From Rivularia sp034931125 (GTDB taxonomy: Bacteria > Cyanobacteriota > Cyanobacteriia > Cyanobacteriales > Nostocaceae), in contig NZ_JAYGHM010000003.1 of assembly GCF_034931125.1 (NCBI RefSeq), positions 124,001 to 188,000 of the forward strand: a DNA stretch of 64,000 bases, written 5' to 3'. A program made the translations under genes and the position numbers. Below are positions 52,190 through 60,705 of the stretch, piece by piece. Numbering within the stretch: the first letter of the stretch is position 1; every line of letters starts with the position of its first letter. The notes beneath the pieces were generated by a model. That model saw only the letters and a list, made by a program, of their open reading frames with translations, was not told the DNA's origin and did no database searches.

Positions 52190-52648
52190 GATACTGGCTA
52201 TATGGCACGGGCTGCCTTTGTGATGGATCGGTTGATGCGTTTGATCGGGCTTCCGGGTAAATCCTTCGTACCGATGATTGTTGGTTTTGGCTGCAACATT
52301 CCGGGAATTATGGCGACGCGGACATTAGAAAATAAACGCGATCGCTTGATGACGGTAATGATGAACCCGTTTATGTCTTGTAGCGCCAGATTAGCAGTTT
52401 ACGCTTTATTTTGTGGTGCTTTCTTCACCGTTGGCAGTCAGAATATAGTTTTAAGTCTTTACCTATTAGGTATTATCGCCGCTATATTCACCGGACTCAT
52501 ATTAAAGTATTACCAAGTAGCAACAATAGCAGAACATCCTAGCTCTTCTATTGCTTGGGTAGTGGGATTGTCTTTAGCTATGGCTGTAACGATTTTTGGA
52601 TTAAAAATGGCAGGTACTGCTCGTAGGAAAGAAGTCATTAGTCATTAG
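52190..52648 (+). pseudogene. feoB: FeoB ferrous iron transporter, remnant
   Basis: The frame shows DTGYMARAAFVMDRLMRLIG, GFGCNIPGIMATRTLENKRD and MTVMMNPFMSCSARLAVYAL, the core membrane domain of FeoB, then jumps from LGIIAAIFTGLILK to YYQVATIAEHPSSSIAWVVG, which looks like the FeoB C-terminus. The 500-residue front with the G-protein domain is missing: an in-frame TAA (52187-52189) lies directly before Asp and the DNA upstream is repeat. An internal stretch of perhaps 200 residues also seems deleted. The original 600-800-residue transporter is not made. Confidence 0.8.
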
Positions 52649-52666
52649 CAAAAGAAAGAACAAACT

Positions 52667-52885
52667 ATGATATTAAACGAACTACAAAGTTTTCTTTCCC
52701 AACATAAAAAAGCTTCTCTTGCCGATATGAAACTCCATTTTCGCATGGATGGAAACGCTTTACGAGGAATGCTAGGTAAGCTAATCCGTAAAAATCGAGT
52801 CCGCAAAATGGAGGATGGGAAAAAATGTGGGGGATGTCACAGTTGTGATTCAGAAGCGATTGAATTTTATGAGTGGGTCGGTTGA
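52667..52885 (+). CDS. feoC: FeoC-like protein
   Basis: 72 residues. Winged-helix start MILNELQSFLSQHKKASLAD, then MKLHFRMDGNALRGMLGKLI and a Cys motif GKKCGGCHSC, as in FeoC, a small regulator or chaperone of FeoB with a possible FeS cluster. It follows feoB by 18 bases. Intact although its partner is broken, so it may be a leftover or serve another FeoB. Confidence 0.85.
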   Translation: MILNELQSFLSQHKKASLADMKLHFRMDGNALRGMLGKLIRKNRVRKMEDGKKCGGCHSCDSEAIEFYEWVG

Positions 52886-52902
52886 TATAATTTCTTCTCC
52901 CC

Positions 52903-52982
52903 CTACTCCCTACTCCCTATTCCCTACTCCCTATTCCCTATTCCCTACTCCCTACTCCCTATTCCCTACTCCCTATTCCCTA
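52903..52982. repeat. Heptamer short tandem repeats (STRR)
   Basis: CTACTCC/CTATTCC-type heptamers repeated about 11 times. Such tracts are common in heterocystous cyanobacteria. Lies between feoC and the convergent antiporter gene. Confidence 0.9.
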
Positions 52983-52986
52983 CTAA

Positions 52987-55242
52987 TTAAGGTGCAGTAA
53001 TCACAGCAACCGGACAGTGAGATCTATTCAAAATTGCGTCAACTCGATGACCGAAGAAAACTCGTCCAGTTACCATGCGGATATTACTACCCAAAATAAT
53101 CAAGTCAAAACCTTCATTTTCGGCAAACTTGAGAATTTCCGTTTCTGGACTGGTACCTTTGAGAATGCAGGTTTTTACCTCAGCCCCCAAACTGCGACCA
53201 ATTACAGCTTGTTGTTCGAGTAAGTCACTGGCAATATCTTTCATGGGATTGAACGATCGCCTTTCATAAAGAATATATTCGATTTGCGGTAAATTAATTA
53301 CATTGACAATTGTCACCGATGCCCCAGTCGCAGCGGCAATTACACTTGCTACCTCTATGGCGTTTTTACTGTATTCTGTTCCTACAGTGGGGACGAGAAT
53401 ATTTTTCAACGGCTGTTGAGGGATTCTACAACTTTCACCCTGAGCTTCAGTTAAATGCGACTTGACCACCATTGTTGCACAAGGTGCTTCTTGAATTACC
53501 TGGTCAACTAATAAATTAAAAAGTGCATCTTTAGACCGTGTTTGTTCGGATGCTCCCAGCACAATCAAGTCATAACCTTTACTAGCTTCATTGATAATCG
53601 CTGCTACTTTACTATGTCCCGACTCGGTTTTTGTTTGCAGATTAGACTCATCCGGTAGCTGCATCTCTTCGGCTACAGCAGTAAAAGCCTCTTGTGTAGC
53701 AGTATCTTTGACCGCAGTTGCTGTTTGACGGGCTTTACTGGGGGGCTGCTTGTCGCTTTCAGCATAAAAAAGTGTTACGTCTAAGGGGTTTTGCTGCGCT
53801 ATATAGCCTACCAACTGCGCTGCTAACTGGATATTTGCACCACCGCGAGTGGGAATCAAAACGCGCTGTATCTGCTTAATAAAACTGCGGCTTGCTAATT
53901 TTTCTAGTTCCAAGCGTTGAGCTTCTTCTTCACCAATAGTCACCTTCGACAAAGACCAGCGCAACAACGGTGGAGACATAACCGAAGTAACAATCGCCAC
54001 CATTACAATAATCGAATACATTTGAGGATTGAGAACACCCAAAGATAAACCAATGGTTGCTACCACAATTTCCATTGCTCCACGAGCATTCATCCCCGAA
54101 CCCATAGCTATTCCTTCCCAATGGCTCAAGCCGCCTACGCGAGAACCGATATAGGCACCTGTAAATTTTCCTACACAAGCAACAGTGAGGACAATCAGTC
54201 CAAATATCAAAGTTTGCGGAACTAATAAGGAAAGCAAATTAACTTTCAAACCAGCCGAAGCAAAGAAAATCGGTGCGAGAAACCCAGCGGTAATAATTTC
54301 TAAAGTGTGACCGGCTTCGCTGTTGAAACGGCGAGATTGACCGGCAAGAATTCCCACAACAAAAGCACCTAATGCGGCTTCCAAACCTAAGTGTTGAGTT
54401 AGCGCTGCGGCCGAGAAAGACAGAACCAGCAACACTGATAAACTAGCGGTAACACCCCCAACTTTATCATCCACCCAGCGCAGTATTTGATCGACAATTG
54501 TCCGTCCGATTGTAAAGGCGATCGCTAAAAATAAAATCGCGGCACTTACAGATCGAAAAACCGTACCGAAGTCAAATTTACCACTGCTAGCTAAGCCGGA
54601 AACCACGGAGAGTAAAATCCAGCCAATGGTATCATCGGTCATTCCTGCCGCTAAGGTAACTTGACCGATATCGCGACGAATCAAGTTCAAGTCCATCAGT
54701 ACTTTAGCAATCACCGGGACAGCCGAAATACTCATTGCTGTGGCAATAAACAAGCTGAAAACCAATCGTTTGTTGGGGTCGGCTAAAAAAGTTTCTGGTA
54801 AAAACCAACCGAGTCCGAATCCAGTTACAAAGGGAACGATAATTCCACCCAGGGAAATCAGTAAAGCCGTTTTACCTTTGCGGATAATTAGTTTTAGGTC
54901 GGTTTCCAGCCCGGTGACAATTAGCAAACACAGTACACCCAACCAAGAAATCACCGATAGCAAATCGGACTGTTGTTGGTTTTCAGGAAAAATATGGTCG
55001 TGTAAGTTGGGAAATAACAAGCCAAATAGCGAAGGACCAAGCACCACCCCCGCGAGTAATTCCCCCACCACAGGTGGTAAGTTAATTCGGCGCATTATCT
55101 CACCCATTCCCCGCGCTACGAGCAGCAACAGCGATAGTTCCAACAGTACCAACAGCAACTGATGATGACCTAGCGGTTTGATTAAATGTTCGCTTACTTT
55201 TGACGTAGCAAATAGCACAGATATTAGGGACGGGTTTTCCAT
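52987..55242 (-). CDS. CPA2 cation:proton antiporter with two universal-stress domains
   Basis: 751 residues. N-terminal ~430 residues are a 12-13-helix Na+/H+ exchanger domain: LPPVVGELLAGVVLGPSLFG, ATAMSISAVPVIAKVLMDL, LAAGMTDDTIGWILL (paired Asp of CPA2) and GMNARGAMEIVVATIGLSL. The C-terminal part has two UspA-like domains: VLIPTRGGANIQLAAQLVGY and NILVPTVGTEYSKNAIEVAS, with GASEQTRS and GSNIRMVTGRVFFGH as nucleotide motifs. Probably K+/H+ or Na+/H+ exchange at a membrane, with nucleotide control. Confidence 0.9.
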   Translation of the reverse strand: MENPSLISVLFATSKVSEHLIKPLGHHQLLLVLLELSLLLLVARGMGEIMRRINLPPVVGELLAGVVLGPSLFGLLFPNLHDHIFPENQQQSDLLSVISWLGVLCLLIVTGLETDLKLIIRKGKTALLISLGGIIVPFVTGFGLGWFLPETFLADPNKRLVFSLFIATAMSISAVPVIAKVLMDLNLIRRDIGQVTLAAGMTDDTIGWILLSVVSGLASSGKFDFGTVFRSVSAAILFLAIAFTIGRTIVDQILRWVDDKVGGVTASLSVLLVLSFSAAALTQHLGLEAALGAFVVGILAGQSRRFNSEAGHTLEIITAGFLAPIFFASAGLKVNLLSLLVPQTLIFGLIVLTVACVGKFTGAYIGSRVGGLSHWEGIAMGSGMNARGAMEIVVATIGLSLGVLNPQMYSIIVMVAIVTSVMSPPLLRWSLSKVTIGEEEAQRLELEKLASRSFIKQIQRVLIPTRGGANIQLAAQLVGYIAQQNPLDVTLFYAESDKQPPSKARQTATAVKDTATQEAFTAVAEEMQLPDESNLQTKTESGHSKVAAIINEASKGYDLIVLGASEQTRSKDALFNLLVDQVIQEAPCATMVVKSHLTEAQGESCRIPQQPLKNILVPTVGTEYSKNAIEVASVIAAATGASVTIVNVINLPQIEYILYERRSFNPMKDIASDLLEQQAVIGRSLGAEVKTCILKGTSPETEILKFAENEGFDLIILGSNIRMVTGRVFFGHRVDAILNRSHCPVAVITAP

Positions 55243-55869
55243 ATACTCCAGAAGTAGCAGGGCAAATTTGATCGAGGTGTTGGCTTAATTAAATATCGTG
55301 AATCTTTAATTAGTCATCAGTCAAAAGTCTTTATTTAACTTGAAAGCAAATTTATTTGTTAAAAATCAGCTTGCATTATAAATAAAATCTGCAAATGCAT
55401 AAGTTCAAATCCACAACTTTTGTAGCTATGTAACTTCAGAAATACATTGTTATGACCACTAAAATTTACGCATTACATCTATTCTCACTGCATATATATG
55501 TTGTGTTTATTCTCATTAATACAGGAATGACCGCAAGTGTCACAAAACTCGGATGGCGCCGTACACTCACCGTCTTATTACTAGGTTGATAATTAGTCTG
55601 TGTACTAGCAACGGCAATAAAGGGGGATATTATCTACGCCCCCTCAACCGCCTCCCCTACAAGAAAAATATGCCTTTTTGCTAAGTCCTATAATATTGAA
55701 TATTTTTGTTAACGATCGCGGTTTTTTCATTACTTTCACAAAATCGCGTTGTTGCCATCAAAAGTTATCAAAAATCACCATTAACATTAGATCATATGTT
55801 GCCTCGGATGCAGAACTGTTGAGGGTTGAGCAAGCATCAATTCTATAAATATTTCAGAACTTAGACATC
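55243..55869. other. Intergenic region with family B repeat
   Basis: No gene seen. Repeat-like sequence at 55527-55690 (AGGAATGACCGCAAGTGTCA ... CCTTTTTGCTAAGTCCTA). Includes the antiporter promoter side and AT-rich DNA. Confidence 0.45.
55527..55690. repeat. Family B element, expanded diverged copy
   Basis: AGGAATGACCGCAAGTGTCA at the left and AAAAATATGCCTTTTTGC plus TAAGTCCT at the right. Interior GGGGGATATTATCTACGCCC is not shared with other copies. Confidence 0.5.
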
Positions 55870-55968
55870 ATGAAAAAAAGATGGATAAATTTATCCGTCT
55901 TGAGTAGTGTTTCCAGTGTTTTCAGTCTCGGATGGAGTACAGACGAAGATTCAATTGCTTGTAGTTAA
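55870..55968 (+). CDS. Possible small peptide (32 aa)
   Basis: MKKRWINLSVLSSVSSVFSL then GWSTDEDSIACS: basic start and a hydrophobic stretch, like a signal peptide. No family. Mentioned because a similar short frame lies before the other serine recombinase. May be chance. Confidence 0.2.
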   Translation: MKKRWINLSVLSSVSSVFSLGWSTDEDSIACS

Positions 55969-55995
55969 CAGAAACATCTAGCCAATAGATTATTT

Positions 55996-56199
55996 TTGAA
56001 AAACAACGCTACCAAAGAATTGATGAAAATAGCCGTCCAGATACTCATGAAAGCAGTCGAGCGCTTCGACAAACACTTAGAGAGCAAAGGTGTAACAATT
56101 GAGCAAGAGCTACAAAGGCTCCGAGAAAATGGTCAAATTCTAGGTACAACTTCAACTGAACCGCGATCGCACCAAACAACTTCAATTAATTCTCGGTAA
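55996..56199 (+). CDS. Small ORF convergent with and overlapping the second serine recombinase
   Basis: 67 codons from a TTG start, or 58 from ATG 56023: helical, with AVQILMKAVERFDKHLESKG and VTIEQELQRLRENGQ. Its last 67 bases overlap the recombinase gene end. The place matches that of 11629-11769 at the other recombinase. A directionality-factor role is a hypothesis only. No domain recognised. Confidence 0.4.
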   Translation: MKNNATKELMKIAVQILMKAVERFDKHLESKGVTIEQELQRLRENGQILGTTSTEPRSHQTTSINSR

Positions 56200-57557
56200 A
56201 CTAAATTGCGGTCATAAGGTGTCATACCTTCCCAAAAATCAGGGTGCTGCATATACTGCAATAATTTCACCTTTTCAGAGGATTCAACAGCATCTAGCTT
56301 CTCGCTTTCCTGGATCTGGAATAATTGAGTTCGTTTTTTCTCAATCGCATCATATAAGTCTGGATCGTTCAATCGCTCTAACATTAGGATTGAGTCGTTG
56401 AGTTCTTGAATTTTGGGGTTATTTGGTTTTTCGGTAGGAACCAGATTTGCTATTTGCTGCGATCGCGCTATAAGTCCAATTTGTACTTGCTTTTCGGCTA
56501 TATCTAATGTCAGCTTATAAGTTCTCGCATAAATAGCTTTGCAGCGTTCGTTTCGGTTTCTAGCATTGCGGCAAGTCAAAAATCGTCCCCACTCCCCCGC
56601 TTTGTTTTTGTAGTTAACCTTCTGTGACATTGCTCCACCGCAATTTCGGCATCGAGCGACACCGCTAAGAGGATTTTTCAATTTGTCACAGCTAACGCCT
56701 TTTTTACGAGTTTTATTGTCCTCAAAAATAGATTTGATCATCAGCCATTCCGAGTCGCTAATTAATGGTTGATGTATGCTATCAATGATTATTTGTGGTG
56801 TCTTATGTCCAAACGAAAGATATTGCAGTTTTCCCCTTAACTGCGCGTTGAGTAACCAACTTCTTATCCCAGTGGAGCTAGAAGGGGCTTTAAGGTGAAT
56901 CTTCCCCCCGTAACTAGCTGGATGCAAATAAAATTGTTGCTTAAAATTTTCAAGAGTTTTACCTAAAGACTTGCATTCCAAAAACAGATCGACTAACTTC
57001 CTGGCAACTTGGAAATAAGTTAAGTCACTTTTCGGGTATAGAGATTGATTAGTAAGGATTGCACCATCAATTTTGATATATCCAAAAATTGGTTTATATG
57101 GCTCTTCGCGTTCTCGGTGTTTTGCATGTCCAGCGATAGAATGACTTCTTAATCTGTCTCGAACCTGCGCGGCTAATGCAGCTTTTACCCGTCCCGTAAA
57201 TAATCCGTCAGGAGAAGTCAAATCCAAATCCCCATCCTCAAGGAACTTGATTTGCACCTCATGTTTCGCAAACAGTTCCCTTGCTTGTTCCCACTGCAAA
57301 GGACTGCGGGTTAAGCGGTCAAAGTTCGGGATAACAACTTGTTTTACACGGTCTGCTCTTACCAATTCAAGGACGGTACCAAATCCTTCGCGAGTATCGC
57401 TAACCCCTGTTTCAACGTCGAAATAAATTAAACTCTGCGGTATTCCATACTTAACTAAAGCATCAATGTATCGTTCGAGTGCATGACCATCTGTAAATTG
57501 CTGCTTGCTGCTGACCCGACAATACCCGACAATTAACCTGCTCACGACTAACACCAA
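56133..57557 (-). CDS. Large serine recombinase (XisF-like), at the coxA junction
   Basis: 474 residues. Resolvase domain with catalytic Ser in LIVGYCRVSSKQQFTDG and VVIPNFDRLTRSPLQWEQ; a recombinase domain (HLKAPSSSTGIRSWLLNAQL); a zinc ribbon (VARCRNCGGAMSQKVNYKN ... CRNARNRNERC); C-terminal helices. It starts about 45 bases from the point where coxA coding breaks off and reads away from it, the same geometry as the recombinase at hupS. Therefore the likely excisase of a coxA interruption element. The two recombinases are only distantly similar. Confidence 0.87.
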   Translation of the reverse strand: MVLVVSRLIVGYCRVSSKQQFTDGHALERYIDALVKYGIPQSLIYFDVETGVSDTREGFGTVLELVRADRVKQVVIPNFDRLTRSPLQWEQARELFAKHEVQIKFLEDGDLDLTSPDGLFTGRVKAALAAQVRDRLRSHSIAGHAKHREREEPYKPIFGYIKIDGAILTNQSLYPKSDLTYFQVARKLVDLFLECKSLGKTLENFKQQFYLHPASYGGKIHLKAPSSSTGIRSWLLNAQLRGKLQYLSFGHKTPQIIIDSIHQPLISDSEWLMIKSIFEDNKTRKKGVSCDKLKNPLSGVARCRNCGGAMSQKVNYKNKAGEWGRFLTCRNARNRNERCKAIYARTYKLTLDIAEKQVQIGLIARSQQIANLVPTEKPNNPKIQELNDSILMLERLNDPDLYDAIEKKRTQLFQIQESEKLDAVESSEKVKLLQYMQHPDFWEGMTPYDRNLVYRELIEVVWCDRGSVEVVPRI

Positions 57558-57602
57558 TCATCAACAACCTTAATCGTATCACGGCACCTATAAATCTAAA
57601 TT

Positions 57603-57868
57603 AAAATCATGATTGTTCCGTGATTAGTCAGAAAAGCATTATATAGATTGGGATCTAGTAAATCTGCATCGGGTGTCGCCAATTCGGCACGCATGGCTAC
57701 AGCCATCAATCCACCGATCAGATAAAAAATAAACGATGTCACCAAGTATTGAATACCAATTACCTTGTGGTCTACATTAAATGTGAAATAGTCATACCAC
57801 TTCCATGCTTCGGGATGAGCATGAGCAGCCACTTCGGTTGTAGTTTGTGGATGTTCTAATTGAGTCAT
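57603..57868 (-). CDS. coxA: Cytochrome c oxidase subunit I, N-terminal piece of an interrupted gene
   Basis: About 88 codons from ATG 57868: MTQLEHPQTTTEVAAHAHPE, then WKWYDYFTFNVDHKVIGIQY, LVTSFIFYLIGGLMAVAMRA, then LYNAFLTNHGTIMI. CoxA continues FLWIVP in the same helix, but here the frame reads LI and stops at 57596. The break lies within ATCATGATTTT (57613-57603), just after the His that binds haem a. The remaining ~450 residues are not found in the window. It follows coxB by 120 bases, the coxBAC order. In Anabaena two such operons are heterocyst-specific and consume O2 there. Confidence 0.9.
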
Positions 57869-57988
57869 TCGATTTTGGATTTTAGATTTGAGATTTTGGA
57901 TTGTCTTAAGGAGATGGGAGAAAAGGGTAGAATTAAAACCAACCCTCACTCTTAATTCTTAACCTTTAAGCTTTGACCTGTTCCTAAA

Positions 57989-58975
57989 TTATTTCTGAAT
58001 TTGAGCGAGAACTGCTGAGTTAATGCCAATATCCGAACTGTAGGGGGTAAGATATTCGGATGATGACAATTCTGCTGGGTTAACTGCAACCGTTCCGTTA
58101 GATTCTTGTTGTGCAATCCGGTTTTCTTGCAACCAGCTTTGATATTCGTCGGGAGTGTGAACGATTACTTTACTTCTCATTGCACCATGATAAGCACCGC
58201 ACAATTCTGTGCAAACTACCGGATAGGTTCCTGGTTTGGTAGCGACAAATCGTAATTCGGTAGCCATTCCAGGGATTGCATCTTGCTTCAAACGGAATTG
58301 CGGTACCCAAAATGAGTGGATTACGTCTGTTGCTGCAATATTCAACTGTACGTCAGCACCAACCGGAACGTGTAATTCACCAGATGTGACGTTATCTTGT
58401 GGGTAACTAAAAATCCAAGCAAACTGCATTCCGGTAACATCTACGGTTACATCTGCTGCTTTATTTTGCTGTGCGGGTGAACCTTTGATGCCAATTTTTT
58501 GAGTGACCCCCGGTGCTGTATCTGCCGATATGGTCGGAGCTTCGCTAATACTGGCTGCGATGACGCTTCCACTATGGTCATGACGATCGGCTTCAACTAT
58601 TGCAGGACTTGATGACGGGAATCCTCCCATTTGCTTATAAACATCTACGCTGTAAATACCTAAACCAAAGACTATCAAAGTCGGAATTGCAGTCCAAAAT
58701 ATTTCTAGCGGTACGTTACCTTCAATCGGTGGTCCGTCTGTATTATCGCCTTTACGTTGACGGAATTGAATCGCGAAAAATAAAATTGTTCCTTCTACGA
58801 TTAAGAACAAAGCAATGGCGATCGCGAACATGACGTTAAAGAAGTTGTCTACTAAAGGTGCTTGTTCGGATGCTTGTACTGGTAATAGATTATGAGTTTG
58901 ACTAACCCAAATACCTACAATTGTCACAAAAGCTCCAGCAACCAAAGTTAATAATGAAGCAGGGATTTGTTGCAT
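57989..58975 (-). CDS. coxB: Cytochrome c oxidase subunit II
   Basis: 328 residues. Signal-anchor start (PASLLTLVAGAFVTIVGIWV), two membrane helices (MFAIAIALFLIVEGTILFFA and IFWTAIPTLIVFGLGIY), then the cupredoxin domain with the CuA site: DVIHSFWVPQFRLKQDAIPG, VVCTELCGAYHGAMRSKV (Cys, Glu, Cys, His, Met). A variable loop between helix 2 and the cupredoxin is Ser/Ala-rich. It accepts electrons from cytochrome c or plastocyanin. First gene of the coxBA operon, whose coxA is broken. Confidence 0.94.
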   Translation of the reverse strand: MQQIPASLLTLVAGAFVTIVGIWVSQTHNLLPVQASEQAPLVDNFFNVMFAIAIALFLIVEGTILFFAIQFRQRKGDNTDGPPIEGNVPLEIFWTAIPTLIVFGLGIYSVDVYKQMGGFPSSSPAIVEADRHDHSGSVIAASISEAPTISADTAPGVTQKIGIKGSPAQQNKAADVTVDVTGMQFAWIFSYPQDNVTSGELHVPVGADVQLNIAATDVIHSFWVPQFRLKQDAIPGMATELRFVATKPGTYPVVCTELCGAYHGAMRSKVIVHTPDEYQSWLQENRIAQQESNGTVAVNPAELSSSEYLTPYSSDIGINSAVLAQIQK

Positions 58976-59293
58976 AGCGATTTTTGGTGTAAAAGCTCGT
59001 GTAATGTATCGATGAATGCCGTTATGTAGAGATTTTTTAATTTACTTATTGCATTCATTTTACTTTTGAATACTTATAGTATTTTTGACAACTGAATAAA
59101 TATAATTGTCCAATATATTAATCAGGCTATATGAATCGTTAATCTAAATTTGTTAAATCTAGATGATTTCAACTTTCTCCGTTTGTTCGCAGTGAACTTA
59201 TTTGCCAGTCAGATATAAAGAGATTCCCCTAAGAATTATTGATTCACTGCTATTTACTAGTTACCCAACAACTACTAAAAACATTATTCACAC
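58976..59293. other. Intergenic region upstream of coxB
   Basis: About 320 bp, AT-rich. No gene or clear hairpin. Should contain the coxB promoter. Confidence 0.4.
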
Positions 59294-59587
59294 CTAACTA
59301 TCCAGTTCAGTATGGGTATAGCAATTTTTTGGACAAATTTTAGAACAAGATTCACAACCAATGCAGTTATCTGCTTGAGAAACAACCATTACTTTTTTCT
59401 CAATTTCATCGTCGTCTTCATCTTCTACAAATTCACCTTCTTCATTCATTGCCATTAAAGACAATACATTGTGTCCGCAGACTTTAAAGCATCTTCCACA
59501 GCCGATACATTTGTGTTTATCAACTTCTTGCACAAATTTCGGTGTCCACGTTTTACCACCTGCGGTCAAACCTGTTAGTACTGCCAT
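59294..59587 (-). CDS. fdxB: Nif-type ferredoxin III (FdxB), 2[4Fe-4S]
   Basis: 97 residues with two cluster motifs: CIGCGRCFKVCG (25-36) and CIGCESCSKICPKNC. Start MAVLTGLTAGGKTWTPKFVQ is typical of ferredoxin III associated with nif genes. An acidic insert (EDEDDDEIEKK) separates the clusters. It probably donates electrons in nitrogen fixation or cofactor assembly. In the opposite direction lies patB, whose product controls such genes. Confidence 0.92.
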   Translation of the reverse strand: MAVLTGLTAGGKTWTPKFVQEVDKHKCIGCGRCFKVCGHNVLSLMAMNEEGEFVEDEDDDEIEKKVMVVSQADNCIGCESCSKICPKNCYTHTELDS

Positions 59588-60705
59588 AATTAAACCTGTT
59601 AGTAAAAGATCTGCTTACATCGCTTGTAGCTTTCTCTTTAATATTAAACCAAACTTAGCTATTTTTATATTGTCATAATCAAATAAGTTAAACCATAAAT
59701 ATTACTTTTAGGTTTAATTTTTTAAAGTATCCTTTTTGAGGATCGCTTAATTTTGTCTTATAATCTAACAATAATATAATTTGACTATTTATTGTTTACA
59801 AGCTCTACCCTATAATATTTTCAGCTATTTAACTTTTTCCCTTAACACATCATTACAAATGTATTTCTTATAAATATTAGTTCGTTTACTATCAACAACT
59901 AGAAACAAATATAACTTAAGATACGCAATCTGATATATCAAGGTAAATTCGATAAATGAGATTGTCTTTCAATTAATCACAAAAAATATCTAAAATCTTT
60001 TGGTTCACATATATACAAAATATATTTTTTTACTTTCGTCATTTCAATGAAAGTGGATAGATTACATTTGTCATACTTCTTAATAGTTAAATTAATTACA
60101 AGTAAACACATATTGTCAAGTTCAAATTTAACTTGAAGGCAAGCTTTATGGTATTTTTCTTTCCCGTCTATCTCAACTAGGTATTATGACCGCAATATAC
60201 ATTAACACTTAGATAATCTGGAAAAATACTATTAAATAAAATTCGACTTTATCAAAACAAAATATTATGAAAATTCTGTGAAGAATATGTTAAGATAGTA
60301 AATAGACCCAAATAATTTTGAATATAGCTTTGAACAAACCTTGAGATTATTAATAATTGATTTGTTCTTCGAGAACAATTTAATAACCTTACAAGTTCCA
60401 ATATAAAAGGTACTTGTTAATCTTTTAGTAATAATAGAAAAACTAGTTCATAGCTCATTCCGAACAAAAACTTTTAATAACTTTATGAAAACTATAAGTA
60501 ATGAAGTTTGAAATATAGGCTCTGGTTAATACTTGTAATTAACTTCCCTATTCTTAATCGGAAGTACATATATAGATGTGAGTCAGGATTGCGATCGGAA
60601 AACCTTTATTCCGATTGTGAAGTGTGGTAGTGAGCATATCTAAAAAAACACATCTAGGTAAGACTTGAGCCAAACGTCGCAAGAAGTTAAGTGGCAAATA
60701 GCCTT
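59588..60705. other. Long AT-rich region between fdxB and patB
   Basis: About 1.1 kb with no gene I would defend. Divergent spacer that must hold both promoters; homopolymer and ATAATA-rich. In heterocystous species such long upstream regions can carry developmental control. Confidence 0.45.
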
